A stretch of 64,000 nucleotides of DNA from G963662655 sp963666875 (GCA_963666875.2 CAXXPU010000017.1:186001-250000), one strand, 5' to 3'. Positions 35,283 to 44,506 are shown, counted from the first letter of the stretch. The notes: generated by a model not told the origin, from the sequence alone. Numbers and translations: made by a program.

Positions 35283-37300
35283 ATAAAGAATTCAAGCTCC
35301 CAGTCCTGCAAGAATCCCTCGACATGCGCCTCGCTGTCGAGCGTGACACTACCCCTGTCTCCATGGCGCCAGAGTTCCAGCGTCGCGGAGTCTTTCAACA
35401 ATCCGATCACCTGTAAACTATTGGCATCCGGAGTCTTCAACGCGATCAGACGATCCTGCGGGATGAACAGCAGTATCTTGTCCAACTCCGCATCGACGTA
35501 GTGGTGTCCCTCTGCGAGAATCTCCGCATCGAAGTCGTCCCATCTGCGCACCGCCAGCATCAGCCAGGTTCCCTCCGGCAGATAGACGTACCGTCCACGC
35601 GTATTCTGCTGATGAATCGGCGCCGCCATCAGCGATTCGCCGATGAAAAACTGATCCTCGAACGTCGCCAGGGTCGGTTCGTCGTAGTGATACGCCAGTG
35701 GCCGGATAAGCGGTTCGCCCTTGTGCACAGCCTTCAGGAATTCGGAATAGAGGTAGGGCAGGAGTGCGTAACGTAACCGGATGGTATCGCGCAGGATATC
35801 GAGCGTCTCTTCGTCGAACTGCCACGGCTCCTGCGGACGGGTTCCGGCGGCGCTGTGGTTGCGGAAAAACGGCGTTAGCGCGCCGAGTTGCGTCCAGCGA
35901 ACGAGCAGTTCCGGGCTGACATTGTCGTTGAAGCCGCCCACGTCGGCGCCACAGAAGAGAAAGCCGCACAGGTTCAGGTTCTGGATCATGCGAATGTGCA
36001 GGAGAAGGTGTTCCCAGCGACTGCTGTTGTCGCCGGTCCAGAGTCCGCTGATCCGGTGCATGCCGCTGTAGCCCGAACGTGAGAAGAGGAATTTTGCGTC
36101 ACGCGACGCCCTGACCATCCCGTAACCGTAGAGGTTGTGGATGTCCGTGTGTTTGATTCGTTTGCCGTCGTCGTCTCGCTGGAACATCGCGCAAAAATTT
36201 TCCGGGAAATTCTGGATATCCTCGCAGCTCCAGCGCATCTTGAAGATGTCGTGCGGCTGGAGATCGTTGGGATTGTTCAGCTTCGGAACCGACCGGCGGA
36301 TGCGTTCGAGGCTGCTGTCGGTGCAGAACATGGCCGGTTCGTTCATGTCGCACCAGATGCCTTCGATGCCGCTTCCGAGCAGGTGTCGAACGTGCGAAGC
36401 CCACCAGTCGCGCGTCTTCTCGTTATGAAAGTCCGGCAGGTGCGTCCATCCGGGCCAGACCATCGCGCGATAGGGTTTCCCATCCTTGTCGGTGCAGAAA
36501 TGCCCATCTTCGATGCCCTCCCGGCAGACAGGATATTCGGGATCGATTTTAACACCCGGATCGAGGATGGCGACCAGCCGGATACCCTGTTTCATCAGGT
36601 CCCGAGCGAGTTTCGGCAGGTCTGGGAAGCGCTCTTCATCAATCGTGAACACTCGATATCCATTCATATAGTCGATGTCGAGGTGGATAGCACTGCACGG
36701 GATATCGTGCTTTCGGAATGACTCGGCGATCTCACGCACGGTCTTCTCGTCCGGGTAGCTCCAGCGGCTCTGGTGGTAGCCGAACGCCCACTCCGGTGGG
36801 ATGTAAGGCGATCCGGTCAATCGAAGATACTCCGAAGCACATCCGCGAATGGTATCGGACTGCCACAGGTAGAGGTCGAACGCGTCGGACGGGATATCGA
36901 TGGTCAATTCGTCGCGCCGGGTGAAGCCGATATCGAAATCGATTTTTGCGGGGTAATCGACGAACAGCCCGAGGCAGCCCTCGCCGCAGATGTAGAGGAC
37001 GGGATGCGAGCTGTAGAGCGCGTCCTTGTCCGGATTGTGGTGCGGTTCATCGACGCACCAGCTTCGGTATCGGCGACCGCGTTTGTTCAACGGACCGAGT
37101 TGCTCGCCCAGCCCAAGCACGATTTCGTCGTTTTTCATCGCGAGTTTCAGTCGGTAACCTTTCTCGTTTTGTTCGAATAAAATACGCGAGCCGAAGGGGT
37201 GTTTTTCGCATCCATCCCACAGCTCGAGAATGACGGCGTCAGTCTCGATCGGCTTCGAGAATCTCAACCGGAAAATTCTATCATTTTGTTGAATCTGCAT
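35261..37300 (-). CDS. Glycoside hydrolase family 31 (alpha-glucosidase-like)
   Basis: A 679-residue GH31 enzyme, which cleaves terminal alpha-glucosidic (or alpha-xylosidic) bonds. An N-terminal beta-sandwich contains FGLGEQLGPLNKRG-like VLGLGEQLGPLNKRGRRYRS. In the barrel, WAFGYHQSRWSYPDEKTV and DIDYMNGYRVFTIDEERFP are diagnostic. The nucleophile is Asp in GIEGIWCDMNEPAMF, and the acid/base is Asp in SGLWTGDNSSRWEHL. It has no signal peptide, so it is cytoplasmic. GGAGGCAAC precedes the ATG. A candidate Pho-box array with a -10-like TATAGA at a fitting distance lies upstream in the same orientation, suggesting control by phosphate. Confidence 0.93.
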   Translation of the reverse strand: MQIQQNDRIFRLRFSKPIETDAVILELWDGCEKHPFGSRILFEQNEKGYRLKLAMKNDEIVLGLGEQLGPLNKRGRRYRSWCVDEPHHNPDKDALYSSHPVLYICGEGCLGLFVDYPAKIDFDIGFTRRDELTIDIPSDAFDLYLWQSDTIRGCASEYLRLTGSPYIPPEWAFGYHQSRWSYPDEKTVREIAESFRKHDIPCSAIHLDIDYMNGYRVFTIDEERFPDLPKLARDLMKQGIRLVAILDPGVKIDPEYPVCREGIEDGHFCTDKDGKPYRAMVWPGWTHLPDFHNEKTRDWWASHVRHLLGSGIEGIWCDMNEPAMFCTDSSLERIRRSVPKLNNPNDLQPHDIFKMRWSCEDIQNFPENFCAMFQRDDDGKRIKHTDIHNLYGYGMVRASRDAKFLFSRSGYSGMHRISGLWTGDNSSRWEHLLLHIRMIQNLNLCGFLFCGADVGGFNDNVSPELLVRWTQLGALTPFFRNHSAAGTRPQEPWQFDEETLDILRDTIRLRYALLPYLYSEFLKAVHKGEPLIRPLAYHYDEPTLATFEDQFFIGESLMAAPIHQQNTRGRYVYLPEGTWLMLAVRRWDDFDAEILAEGHHYVDAELDKILLFIPQDRLIALKTPDANSLQVIGLLKDSATLELWRHGDRGSVTLDSEAHVEGFLQDWELEFFIYEEDSE

Positions 37301-37350
37301 GTTGCCTCCATGTTAACAATCCGAATGACGCCCTTTCGTGTCCAGCCTTT

Positions 37351-37392
37351 TCTATATGCCTGATTTAACAGCATCTTAACGCTATGCTAACC
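37351..37392 (-). promoter_or_regulatory. Candidate Pho-box array between GH31 and phoB genes
   Basis: Three repeats TTAACA (37365), TTAACG (37376) and CTAACC (37387) lie exactly 11 bp apart. Read on the minus strand (GGTTAG, CGTTAA, TGTTAA) they are followed after 8 bases by TATAGA (37356-37351), a -10-like hexamer serving the GH31 gene. PhoB/PhoP-type regulators bind direct repeats with this 11-bp step. The array lies about 180 bp upstream of phoB and could also serve it. A TTGACA at 37416 on the plus strand has no good -10 partner. Confidence 0.55.
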
Positions 37393-37519
37393 CATGATTT
37401 ATTCGGCTTTTTTGTTTGACAAAGTACCTTATCTGAAAATTTGTACCAGTAAATCATAAGTGCCGATTTCTTTTTGATGAATTCGCGGTAGGCATTACAA
37501 TGCACATGGAAATCAAGAG

Positions 37520-37545
37520 AATGCCAAGCTGGAGCTTGGCGGTCC
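37520..37545 (-). repeat. 26-bp dispersed repeat, copy 2
   Basis: AATGCCAAGCTGGAGCTTGG plus CGGTCC, the exact reverse complement of 26511-26536. It lies 26 bases before the phoB start and could form a hairpin in the phoB leader. Confidence 0.8.
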
Positions 37546-37571
37546 AGAAGAGAAGATAACGGAGGAGTCTT

Positions 37572-38252
37572 GTGGAAAATACGATCTACATTCTCGATGA
37601 CGAAGAAGATATTTTATCGCTTGTTTCATTGAATTTGAAGAAATCAGGTTTTCATCCGGTCGCGTTCGACAACGCGCGGGATTTTCACAAGGCGCTGCAG
37701 AGCAATATCCCGGCTCTGATCATTCTGGACTTAATGCTGCCGAACACCGACGGGATGGAGATATGCAAGTCGCTGCGCAAGGACGAGCGACTCTCCGGCA
37801 TCCCGATCATCATGCTGACCGCACGCGAAGATGAGATGGATCGCGTACTCGGGCTCGAGCTTGGTGCCGACGACTACATGACCAAGCCGTTCTCGCCACG
37901 GGAACTGGTCGCGCGCGTCAAGGCGGTGCTGCGCAGGGCAAAGCCGGCGAGCAAAACAACCCGGAAGCTGTCGGCAGGTATGCTGACCATGGACTTCAAC
38001 ACCTACGAAGTATGGGTCAAGGATGAGAAGATCAGCCTGACGTCAACCGAGTTCCGGCTGTTGAAACTCCTGGTGGAGCGCAAGGGCTGGGTGTTCAGTC
38101 GCGAGCAGATTCTGGACTACCTTTGGGGCAAGGAGAAGATCGTGATCGACCGCACAGTGGATGTCCACATCAAGAACCTGCGCGAGAAAATGCTGGACGC
38201 CGGCGACTACATCAAGAACGTCCGGGGTGTCGGATACAAGATAGAAATCTGA
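37572..38252 (+). CDS. phoB: PhoB/OmpR-family response regulator
   Basis: 226 residues starting with GTG, with GGAGGAG directly upstream. The receiver is residues 1-120: acidic pair DDEED, phospho-Asp in LIILDLMLPNTDG, Thr in IIMLTAREDE, and Lys in DDYMTKPFSPREL. The winged-helix DNA-binding domain spans 130-226 (LTSTEFRLLKLLVERKGWVF; DRTVDVHIKNLREKM; IKNVRGVGYKI). The next gene is its likely kinase, and the pst operon lies nearby facing it. A phosphate role is therefore inferred from context rather than from sequence alone. Confidence 0.9.
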   Translation: MENTIYILDDEEDILSLVSLNLKKSGFHPVAFDNARDFHKALQSNIPALIILDLMLPNTDGMEICKSLRKDERLSGIPIIMLTAREDEMDRVLGLELGADDYMTKPFSPRELVARVKAVLRRAKPASKTTRKLSAGMLTMDFNTYEVWVKDEKISLTSTEFRLLKLLVERKGWVFSREQILDYLWGKEKIVIDRTVDVHIKNLREKMLDAGDYIKNVRGVGYKIEI

Positions 38253-38253
38253 T

Positions 38254-40029
38254 ATGAACCGGGATTTTATCTCCAGAACCGTCGAACGCCGAATCGCCGT
38301 CGTGTTTTTCGCCGTACTGGTGTTCATCGTCATCAGCGTTTCCATGCTGTATCACCAGCGCAAACGGATGGTGTTCCGCAATCTGAACGCGATCGCCGGA
38401 ATCCTCAACGACGACCTCGCCCGAATCGAGCCGGATTCAACCATCATCGATCTCGCACAATATAAGTCGGGGAATTACCGTATCACCATCATCGATCGTC
38501 ATGGCGACGTTATCGCGGACACCCACCCGGAGTCCAGCGATATCCCCTACCTCTACAAGCGCCCCGAGATTGTGCTGGGTCTGAGCGGCAACCCCGATAT
38601 CCGGATGCGGAAGAACTCCGGCAGGCGTGAATATTCCTGCGTCGCACCGTTGCAGTACGATGACGGGGAGACAAATCCATCCACAACACTGCTCTATCTT
38701 CAGTTTGTCGATACCGATCCCGTTGTTTTTCCCTATCTTGGTGTCATATTCGGTTTTGCCGGACTGGTATCGATGTTTGCCTTTGGTATTTCCTATTATC
38801 AGGCCTGGCGGGAGAAACAGTCGTTGGAACAGGTAGTGGGATCGTTACAATCACTGATTCGCGGGCGATTCTCGGCGGACAAAATTCCACAGGATCTGGA
38901 AAATCTCCGCGAGATACAGGACGAGATCGAAGTACTCGGTCAGCGTGTCCTGCATGACAGCTCGGAACTGAACAGGTTGAAGAGAATCCATGACACATTC
39001 TTCCATTCCGTCGATGCAATGATCTGCGTGATCAACCTCGAAGGCAGAATTCTCTACACAAGTCGGAAATTCAACCGGATGTTCTCCAATAACGATATCA
39101 CTGACAAGAAACTTACGGAAGTGGTTCGCGACGACGCATTCGCCAGATTAATCGACACGACGTTCAGGAGCAAGGAAAGTCAAATAACGGAAGTCGTATG
39201 GAATCGCGAGTATTTCACTGCCAGCACGTCATATATCCCTATTGAAAACTGTGTGGCGATCTTTCTGCACAATATCACCGAAGTGAGACATACGCAGGAT
39301 TTGCAGCGTGAATTCATCCAGAACGTATCACACGAATTAAAAACGCCACTCACTTCGATCAAGGGCTTTCTGGAGACGCTTCAGGAAGACATCGTGGAAC
39401 AGGAATACCTGAATTACCTGACCATCATCGAACGAAACACAAATCGGCTGATACGTATAATTCAAGACCTTTTCGTGCTCACGCGAAATGAAAATGCAGT
39501 CGTTACGACGTTCGTTCCCGTTAACACAGGCAATATAATCCGACAAATCGGCGCCGGACTGCACAACGAGATAACAGGCAGAGGGCTTGAGTTGTCCATA
39601 GATATCGCGGACGACGACATGACGATCCAGGGCGACATGTTCAAGCTGGAGCAGGTCTTCATCAATCTGATTCGCAACTCGATGCAACACACCGAGGAGG
39701 GATATATCCGACTTCGCTGCATCCGAAAGAACAATACGGTCGAAGCCATCGTCCAGGACACCGGGATCGGGATTCCGGGAAAACACATTCCCTTCCTGTT
39801 CGACCGCTTCTATGTCGTTGATAAATCTCGCTCCAGGAAATACGGAGGCACCGGGCTGGGGTTGAGCATTGTCAAACAGATCGTAACCCAGCATTCGGGG
39901 CAGATCGAGATCGAGAGCAGCGTCGGCAAAGGCACGACGGTCATAGTCGTCTTCCCGGCATTGAACAAAAACCTTGAAACCCAATCCAAACAGGATGAAG
40001 ATGGAAATGAACAATCAAAACGCGGTTGA
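38254..40029 (+). CDS. phoR: PhoR-type membrane sensor histidine kinase
   Basis: A 591-residue protein. The first transmembrane helix is at about 13-33 (IAVVFFAVLVFIVISVSMLY). A periplasmic sensor domain of about 125 residues contains ITIIDRHGDVIADTHPESSD. The second helix (VIFGFAGLVSMFAFGISYYQ) and a HAMP-like linker follow. Next are a PAS domain (about 245-350), the H-box FIQNVSHELKTPLTSIKGFL (His at about 364), N-box FINLIRNSMQHTEEG, G1 VQDTGIGIPGKHIPFLFDRF and G2 GTGLGLSIVKQIV. This is the classic PhoR layout, with a larger periplasmic domain than in E. coli. It starts two bases after phoB ends. The sigma factor gene begins inside its 3' end. Confidence 0.9.
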   Translation: MNRDFISRTVERRIAVVFFAVLVFIVISVSMLYHQRKRMVFRNLNAIAGILNDDLARIEPDSTIIDLAQYKSGNYRITIIDRHGDVIADTHPESSDIPYLYKRPEIVLGLSGNPDIRMRKNSGRREYSCVAPLQYDDGETNPSTTLLYLQFVDTDPVVFPYLGVIFGFAGLVSMFAFGISYYQAWREKQSLEQVVGSLQSLIRGRFSADKIPQDLENLREIQDEIEVLGQRVLHDSSELNRLKRIHDTFFHSVDAMICVINLEGRILYTSRKFNRMFSNNDITDKKLTEVVRDDAFARLIDTTFRSKESQITEVVWNREYFTASTSYIPIENCVAIFLHNITEVRHTQDLQREFIQNVSHELKTPLTSIKGFLETLQEDIVEQEYLNYLTIIERNTNRLIRIIQDLFVLTRNENAVVTTFVPVNTGNIIRQIGAGLHNEITGRGLELSIDIADDDMTIQGDMFKLEQVFINLIRNSMQHTEEGYIRLRCIRKNNTVEAIVQDTGIGIPGKHIPFLFDRFYVVDKSRSRKYGGTGLGLSIVKQIVTQHSGQIEIESSVGKGTTVIVVFPALNKNLETQSKQDEDGNEQSKRG

Positions 40030-40492
40030 TCCGAAAGCCATGAAGATGGTGCGGGCAATCGCGGCACAGTACTGCCGATACGGCGCTGCGTTCGACGACC
40101 TGGTTCAGGAAGGTCTGATCGGATACATGGAGGCGGTTAAACGCTACGATCCTTCAAAGGGAGCCGAGCTTTCCACCTACGCGCCTTTCTGGGTTAAGAA
40201 GATGATCCTCCAGTTTCTGGATCAGGAGATCAAGTTTCGATCTCGAACCGTGGAACTCAACGAGGGGGTTCTGTGGGACGAAGAGGTCGAAGCGGAGTGT
40301 GAGGAGAGCGCAATAAACCTGCCGGACGATATGCCTTTCATCGAGCAGAAAATCATCCGACAGGTGTTCGAGGAAAATCGGTCTTTGACCGAAATATCCA
40401 ATCTCATGGGAATCCGCCGCGAGCGAATCCGTCAGATCAAGCAAAAAGCGATGCGAAGGCTGCGCCTGACCGTCAACGCGGAGGGTTTTTAG
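40001..40492 (+). CDS. Small sigma-70-family factor in the pho operon
   Basis: A factor of about 163 residues. Three in-frame ATGs (39995, 40001, 40007) and a TTG (39974) are possible starts. I chose 40001 because AGGATG precedes it. Region 2 reads FDDLVQEGLIGYMEAVKRYD and STYAPFWVKKMILQFLDQE, with the STYA..W core of primary-like sigma factors. Region 4 is an HTH (SLTEISNLMGIRRERIRQIK). Region 1 is absent and region 3 is reduced to an acidic linker. It overlaps phoR by about 29 bp, so it is translated from the same message. It ends tail-to-tail over phoU by four bases. It might direct polymerase to a special promoter set during phosphate stress. Confidence 0.82.
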   Translation: MEMNNQNAVDPKAMKMVRAIAAQYCRYGAAFDDLVQEGLIGYMEAVKRYDPSKGAELSTYAPFWVKKMILQFLDQEIKFRSRTVELNEGVLWDEEVEAECEESAINLPDDMPFIEQKIIRQVFEENRSLTEISNLMGIRRERIRQIKQKAMRRLRLTVNAEGF

Positions 40493-41148
40493 AAGGCTCC
40501 GTGCCGGACGATCTTGCCGTTGACCATATAGATGGTGTCCTCGGCGATGTTCGTCGCCAGATCTCCGATGCGCTCGAAGTATCGGAAGATGTTGATGTAG
40601 CGAAGCAAGACGCCGATGTTTGCCGGGGTCTTGGTCATCTCGTTCTTCAGGTACGAGATCATGTTGCGAACCATGTCGTCCAGCTCGTCGTCCATCTTGC
40701 AAACATCGGCCGCGAGCTTGTCATCCTGGTTTAACATCGCGTCGAGGCTCATCCTGACCATCTCAAGCGACTTGCTTGAAATCTCTTCGAAGGTGAAATG
40801 TGGATTGAGCTCCGGTCTGGAATACTCGCTCATGAAAATGGCGTTCTTGGACAGGTTGACCGCCATATCGCCCATACGCTCGAGATCGTTGTTGATCTTG
40901 AGCATGCCGACGATGAGGCGCAGGTCGTTCGCCACCGGTTGATAGAGCGCGAACATTTTCAGGCAGTCTTCCTCGATCTCCACTTCGCGGCGATCGATCT
41001 CGTTGTCCTTGAGGATGATCTCGCGCGCGAGCTCGATATCGTGATCCTCGATCGCTTTCGTCGCTTCCTTAAGCATCGCCTCGACCGACATGGCCAGAGA
41101 CATGATATTTTTCTTCAAATCTTCGATTTCTCTCCAAAGGTGAATCAT
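40489..41148 (-). CDS. phoU: Phosphate transport regulator PhoU
   Basis: 219 residues built from two three-helix PhoU repeats with metal-contact motifs: DNEIDRREVEIEEDCLKMFA then DLRLIVGMLKINNDLERMGD in the first, and DDELDDMVRNMISYL then YINIFRYFERIGDLATNIAE in the second. PhoU links the Pst transporter to the PhoR kinase and represses the regulon when phosphate is plentiful. GGAGAAAGG precedes the ATG. It is the last gene of the pst operon, nine bases after pstB. Confidence 0.96.
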   Translation of the reverse strand: MIHLWREIEDLKKNIMSLAMSVEAMLKEATKAIEDHDIELAREIILKDNEIDRREVEIEEDCLKMFALYQPVANDLRLIVGMLKINNDLERMGDMAVNLSKNAIFMSEYSRPELNPHFTFEEISSKSLEMVRMSLDAMLNQDDKLAADVCKMDDELDDMVRNMISYLKNEMTKTPANIGVLLRYINIFRYFERIGDLATNIAEDTIYMVNGKIVRHGAF

Positions 41149-41157
41149 CCTTTCTCC

Positions 41158-41973
41158 TTATCCAAAACGACCCGTGATATAGTCTTCCGTTTTCTGCTTA
41201 CGCGGTTTCCTGAACAGCAGCGATGTCTCTGAGAATTCGATCAGGTCGCCCTCGTAGAAGAAGGCGGTGTAATCGGAGACCCTGGCGGCCTGCTGCATGT
41301 TGTGCGTCACAATGATGATCGTATAGTTATGTACCAGCTCGTCAATCAAATCCTCGATCTTCAGAGTCGCCTGCGGGTCCAGCGCCGAGGTCGGTTCGTC
41401 CATGAGCAGGATATCCGGATTCGCCGCGAGCGCCCGTGCGATGCAGAGTCGCTGCTGCTGACCGCCGGAAAGCCCCAGCGCGTTTTTGTCGAGCCGATCC
41501 TTGACTTCGTCCCAGATCGCCGCTTTGCGCAGGCAGGTTTCCACGACTTCGTCGAGCTTCTTCTTGTTCCGAACGCCCTGAAGCCGCTGACTGAAGATTA
41601 TGTTCTCGTAGATCGATTTCGGAAACGGATTCGGCTTCTGGAACACCATGCCGATCCGCTTTCTGAGCGTCACCACGTCGATGCGCGGATCGTGGATGTC
41701 CTGCCCCTCGAAGATCATCCTGCCCTTGTTGTGGCAGACGGGGATCAGGTCGTTCATGCGGTTCAGCGCACGCAGGTAGGTGCTCTTGCCGCATCCGCTC
41801 GGTCCGATGATCGCGGTGACTTTCTTCTCCGGGACGTTCATCGAGACCTTTTTTACCGCCTCGTGGTTTCCGTAGAAGATAGAGAAGTCTTTCGAATAGA
41901 TATGGGCCTGTTCCCGCGGGATCAGCGTGCCCTCGATTTCGGGATATGTATTTCCGTTTTCGATATCAGTCAT
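41158..41973 (-). CDS. pstB: Phosphate ABC transporter ATPase PstB
   Basis: 271 residues. It hydrolyses ATP to drive phosphate import through PstCA. Walker A is GPSGCGKST, the Q-loop is MVFQKPNPFPKSIYEN, the signature is LSGGQQQRLCIARALA, Walker B is ILLMDEPTSALDP and the switch His is in VTHNMQQAARVSD. The stretch MNDLIPVCHNKGRMIFEGQD is typical of PstB. It starts four bases after pstA ends. Confidence 0.97.
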   Translation of the reverse strand: MTDIENGNTYPEIEGTLIPREQAHIYSKDFSIFYGNHEAVKKVSMNVPEKKVTAIIGPSGCGKSTYLRALNRMNDLIPVCHNKGRMIFEGQDIHDPRIDVVTLRKRIGMVFQKPNPFPKSIYENIIFSQRLQGVRNKKKLDEVVETCLRKAAIWDEVKDRLDKNALGLSGGQQQRLCIARALAANPDILLMDEPTSALDPQATLKIEDLIDELVHNYTIIIVTHNMQQAARVSDYTAFFYEGDLIEFSETSLLFRKPRKQKTEDYITGRFG

Positions 41974-41977
41974 TCCG

Positions 41978-43339
41978 TTAACCTCGCAGTTTCTTTGAGA
42001 TGCGCGCCCTGAGGATGATCGCGAAGAGGTTCAGCGCGAGTACCAGCATGATCAGGGTGAGAACCATTCCGTATTGCACGTGGCGGATTTCGTCCACGGC
42101 TTCGTGTTCCGTCGCAAGATTGTAAATATTCCATGAGAGCGCGGGAGTACCGTTGTTGAACGTTTCGAGCAGCTTCAAGGGCTTCCCGACGCTGACCGCC
42201 GCGGTGAAGATGATGGGCGCGGTCTCTCCCGCCGCACGTCCCATGCTGATCACGATTCCGGTAAGGATTCCGGGAAGCGCGGCCGGCAGGATAACCTTGA
42301 GCACGGTTCCCCACTTGGTGGCGCCCAGACTGAGCGCGGCTTCCTTGTAGGTGTGCGGTACCGATCGAATCGCCTCTTCCGCCGCGCGAATGATGGTCGG
42401 CAGAATCAGGATCGCCAGCGTCATCGATCCGGCGAGAACGCTCTTGTTCGAGGAGACGTGCATCGTGTTGATGAAGAATGCCAGGCCGAACAGACCGAAC
42501 ACGATGCTGGGTACGCCGGCGAGCGTGCTGATACACGTCCTTAGCAGACTGACGAATTTCCCTTCCCGTGCGAACTCCGCCAGGAAGATCGCCACGATGA
42601 TACCCAGCGGAACGGCGAAGAGCATCGAGCCCAGCGTCAGGTAGAACGTACCGAGCACCTCGGGCCAGATACCGCCGAAGAAGTGGGAGTCGTGCGATTC
42701 GTCGAAGAGAAAACGCCAGTAGAAAGTGAAACGTGGATTGAGGATACCTTTGATATGAACCTCAAACCAGGGGAAGAACAGCTCCATGGTGGTGCCTTTG
42801 AAATCATCCACGCGCGACACCTGTCGCAGACGTCCTTCCTCGCTTCCGCTTTCGCCGTAATACCACTCTTCGCGGTTCATGACCAGATCGACCAACAGTT
42901 TCGTGCGGTCGTCCCATCGCGTTCTGCCGTAGTTATCGTTGGGCAGAACAGAATGGGGTTCGGTGCCGGGCTGCGGGCCGAGAAGCTTGTAGAGGTTCTC
43001 TTCGATCTCTTCAAGGTCGTTGTTGAAGTCTCTGCGCTCAGCGTAGGAAAACTCGGGCAGTTCATTCTCGCGGAAATGCTCGATCATTTCGTAGATCGGT
43101 TTTGCCAATTCGTGGCTTCGCTCTATTTCGACTTTGATCTTGTCCGCATTCCCCCTTCCGAAGGTATCGAGCTGGAATCTGCGGAACTCGACCGTCCCCT
43201 GAAAGAAGAACGCACTGGATCCCTTGATGAAGATGGGAACCAGCAACACCAGCAGCGCCAGCGCCATGAATGTAATGGAGATGAAACCGAATCCGGTGAA
43301 AGAGCGGTCGAGGATCTTTCGTGTTCTCAGTTGAGCCAT
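41978..43339 (-). CDS. pstA: Phosphate ABC transporter permease PstA with long periplasmic insert
   Basis: 453 residues, well above the roughly 280-300 usual. After the first helix (FISITFMALALLVLLVPIFI) comes a hydrophilic, charged stretch of about 170 residues (for example SHELAKPIYEMIEHFRENEL; WDDRTKLLVDLVMNREEWYY). The permease core then resumes at GIWPEVLGTFYLTLGSMLFA. The core carries the coupling motif EAALSLGATKWGTVLKVILP and GRAAGETAPIIFTAA. The insert should face the periplasm and may contact PstS or another partner. It starts one base after pstC ends. Confidence 0.93.
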   Translation of the reverse strand: MAQLRTRKILDRSFTGFGFISITFMALALLVLLVPIFIKGSSAFFFQGTVEFRRFQLDTFGRGNADKIKVEIERSHELAKPIYEMIEHFRENELPEFSYAERRDFNNDLEEIEENLYKLLGPQPGTEPHSVLPNDNYGRTRWDDRTKLLVDLVMNREEWYYGESGSEEGRLRQVSRVDDFKGTTMELFFPWFEVHIKGILNPRFTFYWRFLFDESHDSHFFGGIWPEVLGTFYLTLGSMLFAVPLGIIVAIFLAEFAREGKFVSLLRTCISTLAGVPSIVFGLFGLAFFINTMHVSSNKSVLAGSMTLAILILPTIIRAAEEAIRSVPHTYKEAALSLGATKWGTVLKVILPAALPGILTGIVISMGRAAGETAPIIFTAAVSVGKPLKLLETFNNGTPALSWNIYNLATEHEAVDEIRHVQYGMVLTLIMLVLALNLFAIILRARISKKLRG

Positions 43340-43340
43340 G

Positions 43341-44492
43341 TCAGCTCCCCTTCAGTTTCTTGCGTGCGCGAACGACGATCCATTCGCTGACCAGATTGCT
43401 GATGAACGAGAAGACCAGCAGGCACAAGCCCATCGCGAAGAGGACGTGAAATCTGGCGGAACCGGTTGACTGGTCCGCCTCGCCCATATCGCCGGCGATG
43501 GTCGCGGTGAGGGTGCGGATCGGCTCGAAGAAGTTGTACCACGGCTCGGGAATCTGTGCCGCGTTTCCGGATGCCATCCACACAACCATCGTCTCGCCGA
43601 GCGCGCGCATCGTTCCCAGGATGACCGCGGCGATGATGCCGCTGCTGGCGGCGGGGATCACCGCCTTCATGAGGGTCTCCGCTCGAGTCGCTCCGAGTGC
43701 GTAACTGCCTTCCCGAAGCTCGCGGCCGACCGCCTGGAGCGCGTCTTCCGAGACACTCACCACCGTTGGAAGCGCCATGATCCCGAGGATCACGGACACG
43801 TTCAACGCGTTGGTTCCGCTGGAGATCGCGATACCACTGGCTTTAGCGCTGATGTAATACAATATGCCGATTATGACGATTTCAAATAATGCGAGTACGG
43901 TAAAATTGAGCGGCCTGCCGAGCTTGAACTTCGTATGGATCATGTCCGACAGCATGAACGCGAGGATGGTCAGGATCGGTAGCCCGACGACCCATATCGC
44001 CACGGCGAGGAAATTGCCGCCGTGATTCTGCAGGAGCGGCGCGAAGATCACCAGCGCGAAGAATCCATAAACCACCGACGGAATCGCCGCCAGGATTTCG
44101 ATCACCGGCTTGACCATCTGGCGTACCTTGAACGGCATAACGTCGCTAAGCGACACGGCCGCCGCCACGCCGAGCGGAACACATACGAGCACCGCACCGA
44201 GCGTGACGATTGCGGATCCGAAGAAGATCGACAATGCGCCGAATTTCCCCGGATCGTGCGATGGATACCACGCGGTGCTGGTGAAGAACTCTTTGAAGCC
44301 TTCGATCCGAAAGAACGGTATGGCGTCCTTGGCAATGACGTATATAATGAAAAAGAGTGTGAGCATTGTCACGGACGCTATTATAAAGAGAAAACCGTGC
44401 GCGAGGTTGGAGGCCAGCCTGCGCAGCAGACTGGCCCTTTCGCTCATTAGAAGTGATTTTCCGTTTGGTGAATCAACGGTGATTCTTTCCAT
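43341..44492 (-). CDS. pstC: Phosphate ABC transporter permease PstC
   Basis: 383 residues. Helices are clear (FLFIIASVTMLTLFFIIYVI near the N-terminus; FGSAIVTLGAVLVCVPLGVA; AIPSVVYGFFALVIFAPLL). The coupling loop is EGSYALGATRAETLMKAVIP, followed by GTMRALGETMVVWMASGNAA, typical of PstC. It lies 14 bases after pstS. A loop of about 30 residues within the core is slightly longer than usual. Confidence 0.95.
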   Translation of the reverse strand: MERITVDSPNGKSLLMSERASLLRRLASNLAHGFLFIIASVTMLTLFFIIYVIAKDAIPFFRIEGFKEFFTSTAWYPSHDPGKFGALSIFFGSAIVTLGAVLVCVPLGVAAAVSLSDVMPFKVRQMVKPVIEILAAIPSVVYGFFALVIFAPLLQNHGGNFLAVAIWVVGLPILTILAFMLSDMIHTKFKLGRPLNFTVLALFEIVIIGILYYISAKASGIAISSGTNALNVSVILGIMALPTVVSVSEDALQAVGRELREGSYALGATRAETLMKAVIPAASSGIIAAVILGTMRALGETMVVWMASGNAAQIPEPWYNFFEPIRTLTATIAGDMGEADQSTGSARFHVLFAMGLCLLVFSFISNLVSEWIVVRARKKLKGS

Positions 44493-44506
44493 GACTCTCT
44501 TCGGTA

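Noticed and set aside
37416..37444. Plus-strand sigma-70 promoter for phoB from TTGACA
   Set aside because: No acceptable -10 at 16-18 bases; ATTTGT is too poor to call.
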